From: Pseudolysobacter antarcticus
GTDB taxonomy: Bacteria; Pseudomonadota; Gammaproteobacteria; Xanthomonadales; Rhodanobacteraceae
Reading direction: 5' to 3'
Length of the DNA: 64,000 nt
Assembly (NCBI RefSeq): GCF_004168365.1
Contig: NZ_CP035704.1
Coordinates: forward strand, 3,410,001 to 3,474,000
Shown in pieces: positions 30,700 through 38,840 of this stretch; positions within the stretch are counted from its first letter, which is position 1; each line of letters starts with the position of its first letter. A program made the position numbers and the translations under genes. The notes below the pieces were generated by a model. The model worked only from the letters and a program-made list of their open reading frames with translations. It ran no database searches and was not told the origin of the DNA.

Positions 30700-31289
30700 G
30701 CGTATTGCTCCAAGGCGAGACGACGTTTGAGTTGTTGCCGTGATGCGGCGAGGATGGCATCCGAACGTTCCGTATTTGCTTCCATGCGCGCGAGTGATAA
30801 CGCGCCGAGCAATTCGGCCAGCATCGAGTTCGCCTCCTCAGTCGCCTCGTTGTGATCGAGCTTGCTCAGCAGCTCGGAGAACGCGGACGCGAGGCGCTGC
30901 GCGCCTTTCGCAAAGCGCGCGCGCAGCCCCGGTGCGAGGCGTGGCAGATCCGAGGCGAGCGCGGCGAGCGGACAACCACTGCGGCGAGAGTCGCGATGTT
31001 TGGCCGACAGATAAAAATCGATGTACGCGATCAGCGCTTCACGCGGATCGCGATCCTCGGTTTCGTGCCGCAGACGCTCGCGCGACTCCTCGAACATATG
31101 CTCGATCGCGGCGGCGACCAGATCATCCTTCGATGCGAAATGCGCATAAAACCCGCCATGCGTGAGTCCGGCATCGGCCATCACCGCGGCCACGCCAATG
31201 CGATGCGGCCCTTCGGCACGAATGGCCTTGGCCGCGGCCTTGACCACCTTGAGATGAGTCTTCTGTTTGTGTTCGGAGTCGTAACGCAT
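30696..31289 (-). CDS. TetR-family transcriptional regulator
   Basis: From ATG 31289 the 197-residue product begins with a TetR DNA-binding domain: KVVKAAAKAIRAEGPHRIGVAAVMADAGLTHGGFYAHFASKDDLVAAAI, with the helix-turn-helix near residues 35-55. The C-terminal ligand-binding part includes CPLAALASDLPRLAPGLRARF, typical of the TetR_C_33-like group that controls efflux and SDR genes. The upstream 16 in-frame residues would overlap the operator, so the internal ATG is preferred. It heads the operon tetR-thioesterase-hlyD and is divergent from the MFS transporter. It probably represses both directions and itself through the palindromic site at 31305-31326. Confidence 0.9.
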   Translation of the reverse strand: MRYDSEHKQKTHLKVVKAAAKAIRAEGPHRIGVAAVMADAGLTHGGFYAHFASKDDLVAAAIEHMFEESRERLRHETEDRDPREALIAYIDFYLSAKHRDSRRSGCPLAALASDLPRLAPGLRARFAKGAQRLASAFSELLSKLDHNEATEEANSMLAELLGALSLARMEANTERSDAILAASRQQLKRRLALEQYA

Positions 31290-31304
31290 GGCCTTGCCGT
31301 TTCG

Positions 31305-31326
31305 TTTATATGATGCATATAATATT
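31305..31326. promoter_or_regulatory. TetR operator candidate in the divergent tetR-MFS promoter
   Basis: Centred in the 66-bp divergent spacer, it has a perfect inverted repeat TTATATG (31306-31312) / CATATAA (31316-31322) with a 3-bp gap. The wider 22-bp site matches the SDR upstream site at 19 of 22 positions. It lies 16 bases from the tetR start and 30 bases from the MFS start. Confidence 0.7.
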
Positions 31327-31355
31327 ACGAGCATCATTCAAACGCAAGTATCGCC

Positions 31356-32960
31356 ATGAGCACTCCAGCAGCAATCATTCCGATCGCATCGACAGCCGCT
31401 TGGTCGCCTGCTGACCTTCCGAACGCGCGCAAATATCTGATCTTCGCGGTGATGGCGTTCGGCCAGTTCATGGCGCTGATCGATATCCAGATCGTCGCCG
31501 CCTCGCTCAACGATGTGCAGGCCGGATTGTCCGCCGGCCCGGAAGAAATCAGCTGGGTGCAAACCGGCTATCTGATGGCCGAACTGGTGATGATTCCGTT
31601 CTCTGCCTTTCTCGCGCAGGCGCTCTCGACGCGTTGGCTGTTTGCGTTGTCGGCGGGCCTGTTCACGATCGCCAGTGCGCTGTGCGGACTGGCGTGGGAC
31701 ATCAATTCGATGATCGTGTTTCGCGTGATCCAGGGCTTTGTCGGCGGCGCGATGATCCCGACCGTATTCGCCACTGGCTTCGCACTTTTCACCGGCCCGC
31801 AACGCGCGATGATTCCGGCGATACTCGGCATGGTTTCCGTGCTCGCGCCGACACTCGGGCCGACCGTCGGCGGCTGGCTGACCGACGTATTCGGCTGGCG
31901 CTCAATCTTCTATGTCAACATCGTGCCGGGCATCATCGTCACGTTTCTCGCAGCATCGGTAATCAAGGTCGATCGACCGAATCTGGCGATGCTCAAGCGC
32001 ATCGACTATGCGCATCTCGGCGCGATGGCAGTGTTTCTCGGCGGCCTCGAATACGTGCTAGAAGAAGGCCCGCGCTACGACTGGTTCGGTGATCCAAGCA
32101 TCGCGATGGCGGGCTGGATTTCATTCATCGCGTTTCTGCTTTTCCTCGAACGCTCGTTCCGCTCGAACGGCCCGATCGTCAAACTCACGCCGTTTCGCAA
32201 TCCGACGTTCGCGTTCGCCTGCGTGTTCAATCTTGTGATCGGATTCGGCCTGTATTCGGCGACGTATTTGATCCCGGTTTTTCTCGGCCGCGTACGCGAC
32301 TACAACAGTCTGCAGATCGGCACGACGGTGTTTGTCACCGGCATCGCACAAATCCTGAGCGTGGTCATCGCCGCACGTCTGTCGCAGCGGCTCGATCCGC
32401 GCTGGATGATTACCGCGGGCTTGAGTCTGTTCGCCAGCAGCCTGTGGTTCACCTCGTATCTCACGCCCGAATGGGGATTTACCGCGTTCGTCCTGCCGCA
32501 GATGTTGCGCGGTTTTGCGATCATGTTGTGCATCGTGCCGAGCGTGAATCTGGCGCTATCGGGATTTGCAATGGCCGAGCTGCGTTATGCCTCGGGTCTG
32601 TTCAATCTGATGCGCAATCTCGGTGGCGCGGTGGGCATCGCGATCGTCAATACCTGGCTGCAGGACAACACGCGCGAACAGGTTGCTCGCATGGGCGAAA
32701 GCCTCGGTCAAGCCGGACGCCATGCGCCGAATATCGTCGCCGATCTCGCTGCACGTTTTTCCCAGATCACCACCGACACCGGCCATGCGCTGCTGCTCGC
32801 GCAAGGCGAGCTCGCGCGTGTGGTTTCGCGGCATGCACTCACGCTGTCGTTCAACGAAGTGTTTCGCCACATGGCGTGGCTGTTCATCGTTGCGCTGATC
32901 ATGGTGCCGTTCTGCCGGCCGGCATCAAACGCGGCACCACCACCAGCGGATGCGCATTGA
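31356..32960 (+). CDS. DHA2-family MFS multidrug transporter (EmrB-like)
   Basis: This 534-residue proton-driven drug exporter has about 14 membrane helices. It begins with a polar stretch and then KYLIFAVMAFGQFMALIDIQIVAASLNDVQAGL, the DHA2 motif with Asp in helix 1. It continues WVQTGYLMAELVMIPFSAFLAQALSTRWLF and VLAPTLGPTVGGWLTDVFGWRSIFYVNIVPGI (drug-exporter motif C). It should work with the divergently encoded HlyD/EmrA-type adaptor. Expression is probably released when the TetR neighbour binds its ligand. Confidence 0.93.
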   Translation: MSTPAAIIPIASTAAWSPADLPNARKYLIFAVMAFGQFMALIDIQIVAASLNDVQAGLSAGPEEISWVQTGYLMAELVMIPFSAFLAQALSTRWLFALSAGLFTIASALCGLAWDINSMIVFRVIQGFVGGAMIPTVFATGFALFTGPQRAMIPAILGMVSVLAPTLGPTVGGWLTDVFGWRSIFYVNIVPGIIVTFLAASVIKVDRPNLAMLKRIDYAHLGAMAVFLGGLEYVLEEGPRYDWFGDPSIAMAGWISFIAFLLFLERSFRSNGPIVKLTPFRNPTFAFACVFNLVIGFGLYSATYLIPVFLGRVRDYNSLQIGTTVFVTGIAQILSVVIAARLSQRLDPRWMITAGLSLFASSLWFTSYLTPEWGFTAFVLPQMLRGFAIMLCIVPSVNLALSGFAMAELRYASGLFNLMRNLGGAVGIAIVNTWLQDNTREQVARMGESLGQAGRHAPNIVADLAARFSQITTDTGHALLLAQGELARVVSRHALTLSFNEVFRHMAWLFIVALIMVPFCRPASNAAPPPADAH

Positions 32961-32964
32961 GGTT

Positions 32965-33069
32965 TCAGTGCGGCGCATGCGGCAGGAACCGCGCTACTTT
33001 CGCGGTCAGCAGCGCCGCCAGCGCCGGTTGCATGAAAACATAATTGCCGCGGAGACGCAGGCAGATCAC
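32965..33069 (-). CDS. Possible tiny ORF after the XRE regulator gene
   Basis: The 167-bp gap between the converging MFS and XRE genes holds a small - strand frame. From a GTG at 33069 it encodes 34 residues with a hydrophobic centre (GNYVFMQPALAALLTAKVARFLPHAPH). No ribosome-binding sequence is evident, and it starts just after the XRE stop. It could be a gene remnant or chance. Confidence 0.15.
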   Translation of the reverse strand: MICLRLRGNYVFMQPALAALLTAKVARFLPHAPH

Positions 33070-33127
33070 GTGCCGGCCGGCGCGCACTTGCGCGCGTCGC
33101 CCCGACAATGCGCGGTGTACGCGCTAG

Positions 33128-33982
33128 TCACGCAACAGCGGGAGGTGCGGCTTTCGCCATAAACCACGTCGCAGTCGCCGCATCCGCCGGAAAAAATGCT
33201 TCTACGCGCAGCTCATGCACCGTGACGTCGTGCGGTGTGCCGAGCGTGGTGATTGTGGTGAACAGATTCAACGCGACATCGTCCTTGCGGATGTGCATCG
33301 CCAGGAACGGCAGCGCGCGCGAATCGAGATTGGGCGTCTGCGTGATCGCGGGCAAGCCCGAAAATGCGATCAGGTTTTCGAGCAGCCGCGTCGCCTCGCT
33401 GCCAGGGCCATCGCTCATTGCCTCGCGCTGGATCCAGTGCAGCATGTCGCCGCAAACCGCCTCCCAGTTCGCCAGATGCGGACGCAGTCCCGCCGGATCG
33501 AGCAGTATCCTGAGCACGTTGAGCGAGCCGTCCTGCGCGATAGCCTGATCCGCAGGCGCGCCCAGCAACCAGCGCATCAGCATCGCGGCCGGCGCATTGA
33601 CCATGAGCAGATTCCACAACCGATCCACTACCAGTGCCGGATACGGCGATTGCTGCGCGAGCATGAATTGCAGCGCATGGCGCACCGATTGCAATTCAGG
33701 ATCGGACAAGCTGCGCTCGTGATACGCCGGCGCGAAACCTGCGGCGAGCAGGATCACATTGCGCTGGCGCAGCGGAATGTCGAGCACGGCGCCGAGTTTC
33801 AGGATCAGCTCCTTGCTCGGCTGCGAGCGGCCGCTCTCGATGAAGCTGATATGCCGCTGCGAAATATTGCTTTCGGTCGACAAGCGCAGTTGGCTGTAAC
33901 CGCGCTTGCCGCGCCAATAGCGCAACGCGGCGGGAAAATCGCTGAAATACCGTTCGTTCGCTGCCGCGCCCGCCGTCTGCAT
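33128..33982 (-). CDS. XRE-family regulator with MmyB-like ligand-binding domain
   Basis: The 284-residue protein has an N-terminal Cro/C1 helix-turn-helix (ALRYWRGKRGYSQLRLSTESNISQRHISFIESGRSQPSKELILKLGAVLDIPLRQRN). The C-terminal domain is of the MmyB-like ligand-binding type, with YPALVVDRLWNLLMVNAPAAMLM as its PAS-like beginning and LRVEAFFPADAATA near the end. Such regulators are common beside the oxidoreductases or hydrolases they control. It lies 16 bp downstream of the alpha/beta-hydrolase gene on the same strand and is probably cotranscribed with it. The frame is open 26 codons farther upstream, overlapping the hydrolase; ATG 33982 is preferred. Confidence 0.88.
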   Translation of the reverse strand: MQTAGAAANERYFSDFPAALRYWRGKRGYSQLRLSTESNISQRHISFIESGRSQPSKELILKLGAVLDIPLRQRNVILLAAGFAPAYHERSLSDPELQSVRHALQFMLAQQSPYPALVVDRLWNLLMVNAPAAMLMRWLLGAPADQAIAQDGSLNVLRILLDPAGLRPHLANWEAVCGDMLHWIQREAMSDGPGSEATRLLENLIAFSGLPAITQTPNLDSRALPFLAMHIRKDDVALNLFTTITTLGTPHDVTVHELRVEAFFPADAATATWFMAKAAPPAVA

Positions 33983-33998
33983 GACTGCTCCTCCTTTG

Positions 33999-34880
33999 TT
34001 ACTCGACGGCGACGCGCTGATCAGCGCCGGCGAAAGCCAGCAGATCGGCGTTGATGCCATCCATGTGGGTGATGAAAAATCCGTGCGGCGCGCCCTGATA
34101 AATCTTGAGCACCGCGCCCGGCACCAGGGCCGCCGATGCCTCGGCGGTCAGCGCTAACGGCGCCGAGGCGTCCAGGTCGCCGTGCAGAATCAGTGTAGGC
34201 ACATTGATGCGTTTCATCTCCTGCCGGAAGTCGGCCCTCACCACTGCCGTGTTGCAATCCTTGAGCGCTTTCGCCGAGGTGTTCAACGCCATCTGACGTA
34301 CCCAGTTCACCATCGCCGGTGTGGTTTGCGGAACCACGAACGGCGGCAGGTTTTCCTCGATCCATTCTGGGTAATCGCGCATCAGTTGTTGGGTTTGAAA
34401 AAACTCGAACAATGCCACATCGATGCCATCAGGATTATCCGGCGCCAGGGCGAGCATCGGCGTAGTGGTACCAAGCAAGGCGATGCGCGCCACGCGATCG
34501 CTGCCGAAACGCGTGAGATAGCGCACGATTTCGCCGCAGCCCATCGAGTGACCCACCAGCGTCACGCCGCGCAGGTCGAGCACTTCCAGCAGCGCCGCGA
34601 GATCGTCGGCCAGAGTATCGAAATCGTAGCCACGGCCCGGATCACTTGAGCGGCCGTGGCCACGCCGATCATAGCTGATGCAACGCAGGCCTTGTTCCGA
34701 TAACGCCAGCGTCTGGTAATTCCACATGTCCGATGGCAGCGACCAACTGCCGACGAATACCACCGGCGCGCCTTGGCCCCAATCGCGATAAAACAGCATC
34801 GTCCCGTCGTTGGTGTGGATGAAATTCGGCGCTGCGTGGCGCGCCGACATGAGGGCGGCGCCGATGTTGGTTGTGTTCAT
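33999..34880 (-). CDS. Alpha/beta-hydrolase (non-heme chloroperoxidase-like)
   Basis: The 293-residue protein has the alpha/beta-hydrolase pattern. The oxyanion region is WGQGAPVVFVGSWSLPSDMW, followed by CISYDRRGHGRSSDPGRGYDFDTLADDLAALLE. The nucleophile elbow is GHSMG with Ser112, then LILHGDLDASAPL with the likely Asp and GAPHGFFITH with the His. The DRRGHGRS block is typical of the cofactor-free haloperoxidase/esterase group. The substrate is unknown. It lies between an NTF2-like gene (37 bp upstream) and the XRE regulator (16 bp downstream), all on -, so the three look like a small operon. Confidence 0.87.
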   Translation of the reverse strand: MNTTNIGAALMSARHAAPNFIHTNDGTMLFYRDWGQGAPVVFVGSWSLPSDMWNYQTLALSEQGLRCISYDRRGHGRSSDPGRGYDFDTLADDLAALLEVLDLRGVTLVGHSMGCGEIVRYLTRFGSDRVARIALLGTTTPMLALAPDNPDGIDVALFEFFQTQQLMRDYPEWIEENLPPFVVPQTTPAMVNWVRQMALNTSAKALKDCNTAVVRADFRQEMKRINVPTLILHGDLDASAPLALTAEASAALVPGAVLKIYQGAPHGFFITHMDGINADLLAFAGADQRVAVE

Positions 34881-34917
34881 GGTGTTGTGCTCCACATCGA
34901 GAAGGTGGTGACGGTAT

Positions 34918-35286
34918 TCAAACGGCGGCCGGCGCTGCATCGAGAAAACCGATCACCCGTTGCAGGCGACCATCGGCAGCCACCTCGGCGACATCGGTGC
35001 CGTAAGCCACCGGCGCCTGGGTCGGCAATCCGAGCGACCACGAAAAGCGCACCACTTCGTTGTGCGTATCGACTGTGCCGCACGCGGCGAAACGGTAGCC
35101 GTCGAACTGCCGCTGTACTGCACCGATCATCTGCTCAAGCCCGGCGTGGCCTTCGCCGCGCATCATCGGATCCAGATAGCTTGCGTTCTCGCTGAACAAC
35201 GCCGCAATGCGCACACGTCGCGTGTCGGTATCGGTTTCATTCCACGCGGCGAGGTAGTTCTCAACGATGTGGTTGGTATCGATCAT
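34918..35286 (-). CDS. NTF2-like (SnoaL-fold) protein
   Basis: The 122-residue product starts MIDTNHIVENYLAAWNETDTDTRRVRIAALFSENASYLDPMMRGEGHAGLEQMIGAVQRQF, the N-terminal helix and cone-shaped pocket pattern of the SnoaL/NTF2-like superfamily. It ends VAEVAADGRLQRVIGFLD. Members are isomerases, hydrolases or ligand carriers; the role here is unknown. ATG 35286 is preferred over a 26-codon upstream extension because conservation begins there and GGAGA sits just upstream. It is the first gene of the group with the hydrolase and XRE regulator. Confidence 0.82.
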   Translation of the reverse strand: MIDTNHIVENYLAAWNETDTDTRRVRIAALFSENASYLDPMMRGEGHAGLEQMIGAVQRQFDGYRFAACGTVDTHNEVVRFSWSLGLPTQAPVAYGTDVAEVAADGRLQRVIGFLDAAPAAV

Positions 35287-35715
35287 GGGGATTCTCCGTT
35301 GGGTAAGTTGAAAGACGACGGAGATAGCTTGCCGCGGCAGATGCGGCGTGGCGATTACCTGCAAGGTTATCGAGCGAGATCGCGAGCCGGCGCGGCGCGC
35401 ACAGATTGCGCTGGTGTAGTGATCGCCGGCTGCCGCAAGCGCGTGGCGAGAGCGCTATATGCCGAGACACGGGCCGGAGCGCGCGGCGTCGAAACGCTCA
35501 TCACCCGCCGCACGCGGCGGCGGCGGGATGCGGCTACGCTGAAACGACCGCGTTCGGCATGCCTGGATTGGTGTTGAACAGACTGCGCAATCTTGTGATT
35601 CCACGCGACGTATCGCGATCGTCCTGGCGACGCTCGCAAACCAAACCGGATGCAGCGATGAATCGCATCTCCCCTCGTCACATATTACCCGCCCCGCCAC
35701 TTTGGCGCAGCAAGT
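35287..35715. other. Intergenic stretch without a convincing gene
   Basis: Several overlapping frames are open here on both strands, but their translations are Arg/Ala-rich, lack family motifs and have no clear ribosome-binding sequences. I see no RNA gene or mobile element. The end near 35286 must hold the promoter of the NTF2-hydrolase-XRE group. Confidence 0.5.
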
Positions 35716-36330
35716 TCAGCGCATTCCGAGCACTGTGCGCAGCATTTCAGCCCCTGTCCGCGAGAATAAAAATCCCAGCGCTGCGCAGTTGAAAACCACT
35801 GTTACCCAGAACACCTGTTGAAACGATGGTTTTCTGGATTTGTGATGAATCAGTTTCTGCGCAGCAAGCGCACCCGGCCACCCACCGACCATCGCAAATA
35901 TGTGCAAGGTATTTTCCGGAGTGCGCCACTGACCTCTTTTCGCCGCCGACTTGTCGAAAACATATGCGACGAACGTGCTGCTGCTGGCAACGAGATACAG
36001 CAAAAGCAATTGCCATGGCAGCTTGCCAATAAACGCAGCACCGGCGACAAAAATCAGAAACGATACAGCGAATATCAGAGGCATTGCGCCGATTCGATGC
36101 GGCAGCGCTGACGCCATGGACTCGCCAACGAAAGTGACATTTTCAGCCTGCATGCGTCCCTTCGCATCGATTTTGGTTTCATAGATCACGACTTCATTTT
36201 CGACCGGACGTCGCTGCCGCCTTTTGAAAGATTTGATATGCACGAAGATTTCCTTCGTGCCGCCATTTTGGACGATGAACCCAAATCCCTGCGGATCGTT
36301 CCAGCGGACTATTTTCCCTTGATAACGCAT
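35716..36330 (-). CDS. Cold-shock domain-DUF1294 membrane fusion protein
   Basis: From ATG 36330 the 204-residue protein starts with a cold-shock domain: MRYQGKIVRWNDPQGFGFIVQNGGTKEIFVHIKSFKRRQRRP, with the RNP-like GFGFI and FVH motifs that bind nucleic acid. The C-terminal half has DUF1294 membrane helices and the family block AYVFDKSAAKRGQWRTPENTLHIFAMVGGWPGALAAQKLIHHKSRKPSFQQVFWVTV. This combination is a known but uncharacterised architecture. The 37-codon in-frame extension upstream lacks conservation, so the CSD start is chosen. A role in membrane-associated RNA or stress response is only an inference. Confidence 0.88.
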   Translation of the reverse strand: MRYQGKIVRWNDPQGFGFIVQNGGTKEIFVHIKSFKRRQRRPVENEVVIYETKIDAKGRMQAENVTFVGESMASALPHRIGAMPLIFAVSFLIFVAGAAFIGKLPWQLLLLYLVASSSTFVAYVFDKSAAKRGQWRTPENTLHIFAMVGGWPGALAAQKLIHHKSRKPSFQQVFWVTVVFNCAALGFLFSRTGAEMLRTVLGMR

Positions 36331-36506
36331 CGTGATTTTTCGTGTTAATCGATGAGCTTGCAGAGAAGCTTCGCGCATAGCTTGCCTGCTGCGCATTGCG
36401 GCGGCAATGCGGGTGATGTGAGGGTAACTATTCAGTAACACGACCGCATGAGACTTGCGCGCGCCCTTTTACGCATTGATCGGATAACCGCCAAGGAGGA
36501 TCCGTC

Positions 36507-38813
36507 ATGCGTACTACCATCCTGCAATCCGTGTCGCGCCAGTTTCGCCCTACGCACGCTGTTTCGTGCTTCGTTTTTATGCTGTTACTCCTCACACTGC
36601 AGTCGCTGGCGCAGGCGACTCCTGCATTGGTCGCGCAGCAGATCAGCGTCGGCGGTCAGAGTCGGCATGCCTGTGCAATCGTCAATGGCGGCGCGTTATG
36701 CTGGGGTTACAACTACGATGGCCAACTCGGTGATGGCGGATTTCTTGATCGCACCCAGCCGGGGCCGGTGTATGGGTTGCAAACGGGCGTGACCGCGATT
36801 GTGGTCGGTGGCTATCACACTTGCGCGATCGTCAACGGCGGCGTGAAATGCTGGGGCCGCAATCCCGACGGCGAACTCGGCAACGGCGGGGTCGACGACA
36901 GCGCGATCCCGGTGCCGGTGCAAGGCCTAACGTCTGGCGTCATCGCCATTTCGGCCGGGCTGTATCACACCTGCGCGATTCTCAGCGGCGGCACGGTGCG
37001 CTGCTGGGGCTGGAACTCGAACGGGCAACTTGGCAACGCCACAATCAACGCGACCAACAGCGGCGCACCGACGCAGGTATCGAATATCGCGTCCGGCGCA
37101 ACTATGATCGCGAGCGCCGGCTATCACACCTGCGCAATCGTCAGCGGCGCGGTGCAATGCTGGGGCTACAACGTCTACGGCGAACTTGCCAACGGCTCAA
37201 TCATCGACAGCCATGTCCCAGTGACAGCAAACGTGCTGGGAGCGGCGGTTGGATTGACGGTGAGTTCGATTGCCTCCGGCCTGTTTCACACCTGCGCGAT
37301 CATCAGCGATGGCACGATGCGTTGCTGGGGCGGCAACGGCAACGGCGAGCTCGGCAACAACACCGTGATCGCGACCAATGGCGGCGCGGCGGTCACGGTT
37401 TCCGGCATCGGCTCCGGCACCACGGCGATCGCGGCTGGCGGCTATCACACCTGCGCCGTGGTCAGTGGCGCGGCCAAGTGCTGGGGTTACAACATGTTCG
37501 GCCAGCTCGGTGTTGGATCACTGCTGGACAGCCACGTGCCGGTGGCGGTGAGCGGACTTACCACGGGCGTGACATCGATCACCGCAAGCCTGTCGGATTC
37601 ATGCGCGCTGGTCACGATCGCCGGCAAGAGTGAGGAGAAATGCTGGGGCATCAATCTCGATGGCGAGGTCGGTCTCGGCGACCAGGTTTATCAAGTGACA
37701 CCGGTGGCGGTGAGCGGGCTCGCAAGCGGTGCCAGTGCGCTTGCATCCAGCGCGGTTTCGCTGCACAACTGCGCGGTGGTAAGCGGCGCGGCGCAGTGCT
37801 GGGGCGACAACGAAACCGGCGAGCTCGGCAACGGCAACATCATCGACAGCTCGATACCGGTCGCGGTCAGCGGTTTGAGTTCAGGCGTGACCGGCGTCGC
37901 CACCGGCGGTTACCACAGTTGCGCGGTAGTCAGCGGCGCAGCGAAATGCTGGGGCAGCAATGCGAATGGTCAACTCGGCAACGGCAGCACCACCGGCAGC
38001 ACGACACCGGTCACCGCCATCGCCTCTGGCGTGACCGCGATCACGGCCGGCTATGCATACACCTGCGCGATCGTCAGTGGCGGCGTGAAATGCTGGGGCG
38101 CGAATAGTAACGGTGAACTCGGCAACGGTTCGATCAGCGAGAATCATTCACCGGTAGCGGTCAGCGGGCTTAGCGCTACGGTCATCGCGATCTCCTCGGG
38201 AGTCGCCCATACCTGCGCGGTACTGCAGACCGGCAAGATCCAGTGCTGGGGTTACAACTCGAACGGCCAACTCGGCAACGGCACTAACGTCTCGACCCTA
38301 GCCACACCACCGGTGACGGTCTCCGGCATCAGCAGCGGTGCGACTGGCATTGTCGGCGGCGGATATCACACCTGCGCGATCGTAAGCGGCGGCGTGCAAT
38401 GCTGGGGCGACGGCTTCACCGGCCAGCTCGGCAATGGCGGCCTGGTCAACAGCTACACTCCTGTGGCGACCAGCGGGCTCAGCTCCGGCGTGACGGCGAT
38501 CACCGCTGGCGGCGGCTTCACGTGTGCGGTGGTGAGTGGCGCGGTGAAATGCTGGGGCGCGTTCTACACGCTGGCTGGCAACGGCGCGATTGCGTTGTAC
38601 ACGACGCCCTTCGCAATGCCGACTCTCACCAGCGGCGTCACTGCGCTCGGTTCGTCGTATTCGAGTGCCTGCGGTATCGTCAGCGGCGCGGTGAAATGCG
38701 CCGGCACGGATTATTTCGGCGAGCTCGGTGATGGCCGCTCGGTGTATCTGACTGCACCTGCATTCGTGGTGCAGGGTGACCGGATTTTCTACGATAGCCT
38801 TGAAGGTTATTGA
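36507..38813 (+). CDS. Secreted RCC1-like repeat protein
   Basis: The 768-residue protein has a strong ribosome-binding sequence (AAGGAGGA, 36493-36500) and a signal peptide ending LAQA (about residue 37). The rest is 14 repeats of about 50 residues, each with the core C-W-G-x-N-x-x-G-Q/E-L-G-N-G preceded by HTCAIVSG-type strands. The last two copies are degenerate (CWGAFYTLAGNG, CAGTDYFGELGDG). RCC1-type repeats form seven-bladed propellers, so this could be two propellers side by side. The cysteine pair in each repeat is unusual for RCC1 and may form disulfides in the periplasm or outside the cell. It ends GDRIFYDSLEGY, a variant of the shared IF-x-x-x-LE tail. The ligand is unknown. Confidence 0.85.
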   Translation: MRTTILQSVSRQFRPTHAVSCFVFMLLLLTLQSLAQATPALVAQQISVGGQSRHACAIVNGGALCWGYNYDGQLGDGGFLDRTQPGPVYGLQTGVTAIVVGGYHTCAIVNGGVKCWGRNPDGELGNGGVDDSAIPVPVQGLTSGVIAISAGLYHTCAILSGGTVRCWGWNSNGQLGNATINATNSGAPTQVSNIASGATMIASAGYHTCAIVSGAVQCWGYNVYGELANGSIIDSHVPVTANVLGAAVGLTVSSIASGLFHTCAIISDGTMRCWGGNGNGELGNNTVIATNGGAAVTVSGIGSGTTAIAAGGYHTCAVVSGAAKCWGYNMFGQLGVGSLLDSHVPVAVSGLTTGVTSITASLSDSCALVTIAGKSEEKCWGINLDGEVGLGDQVYQVTPVAVSGLASGASALASSAVSLHNCAVVSGAAQCWGDNETGELGNGNIIDSSIPVAVSGLSSGVTGVATGGYHSCAVVSGAAKCWGSNANGQLGNGSTTGSTTPVTAIASGVTAITAGYAYTCAIVSGGVKCWGANSNGELGNGSISENHSPVAVSGLSATVIAISSGVAHTCAVLQTGKIQCWGYNSNGQLGNGTNVSTLATPPVTVSGISSGATGIVGGGYHTCAIVSGGVQCWGDGFTGQLGNGGLVNSYTPVATSGLSSGVTAITAGGGFTCAVVSGAVKCWGAFYTLAGNGAIALYTTPFAMPTLTSGVTALGSSYSSACGIVSGAVKCAGTDYFGELGDGRSVYLTAPAFVVQGDRIFYDSLEGY

Positions 38814-38840
38814 TTACTCACAAGCCCCATTTTTCGACCA

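Noticed and set aside
36821-38731. Shifted frames in the RCC1 gene with repeated Arg-rich units, and the idea of a CRISPR-like repeat array
   Set aside because: The DNA repeats of about 150 bp follow the protein repeats, vary at codon third positions and have no spacers, so they are coding repeats.
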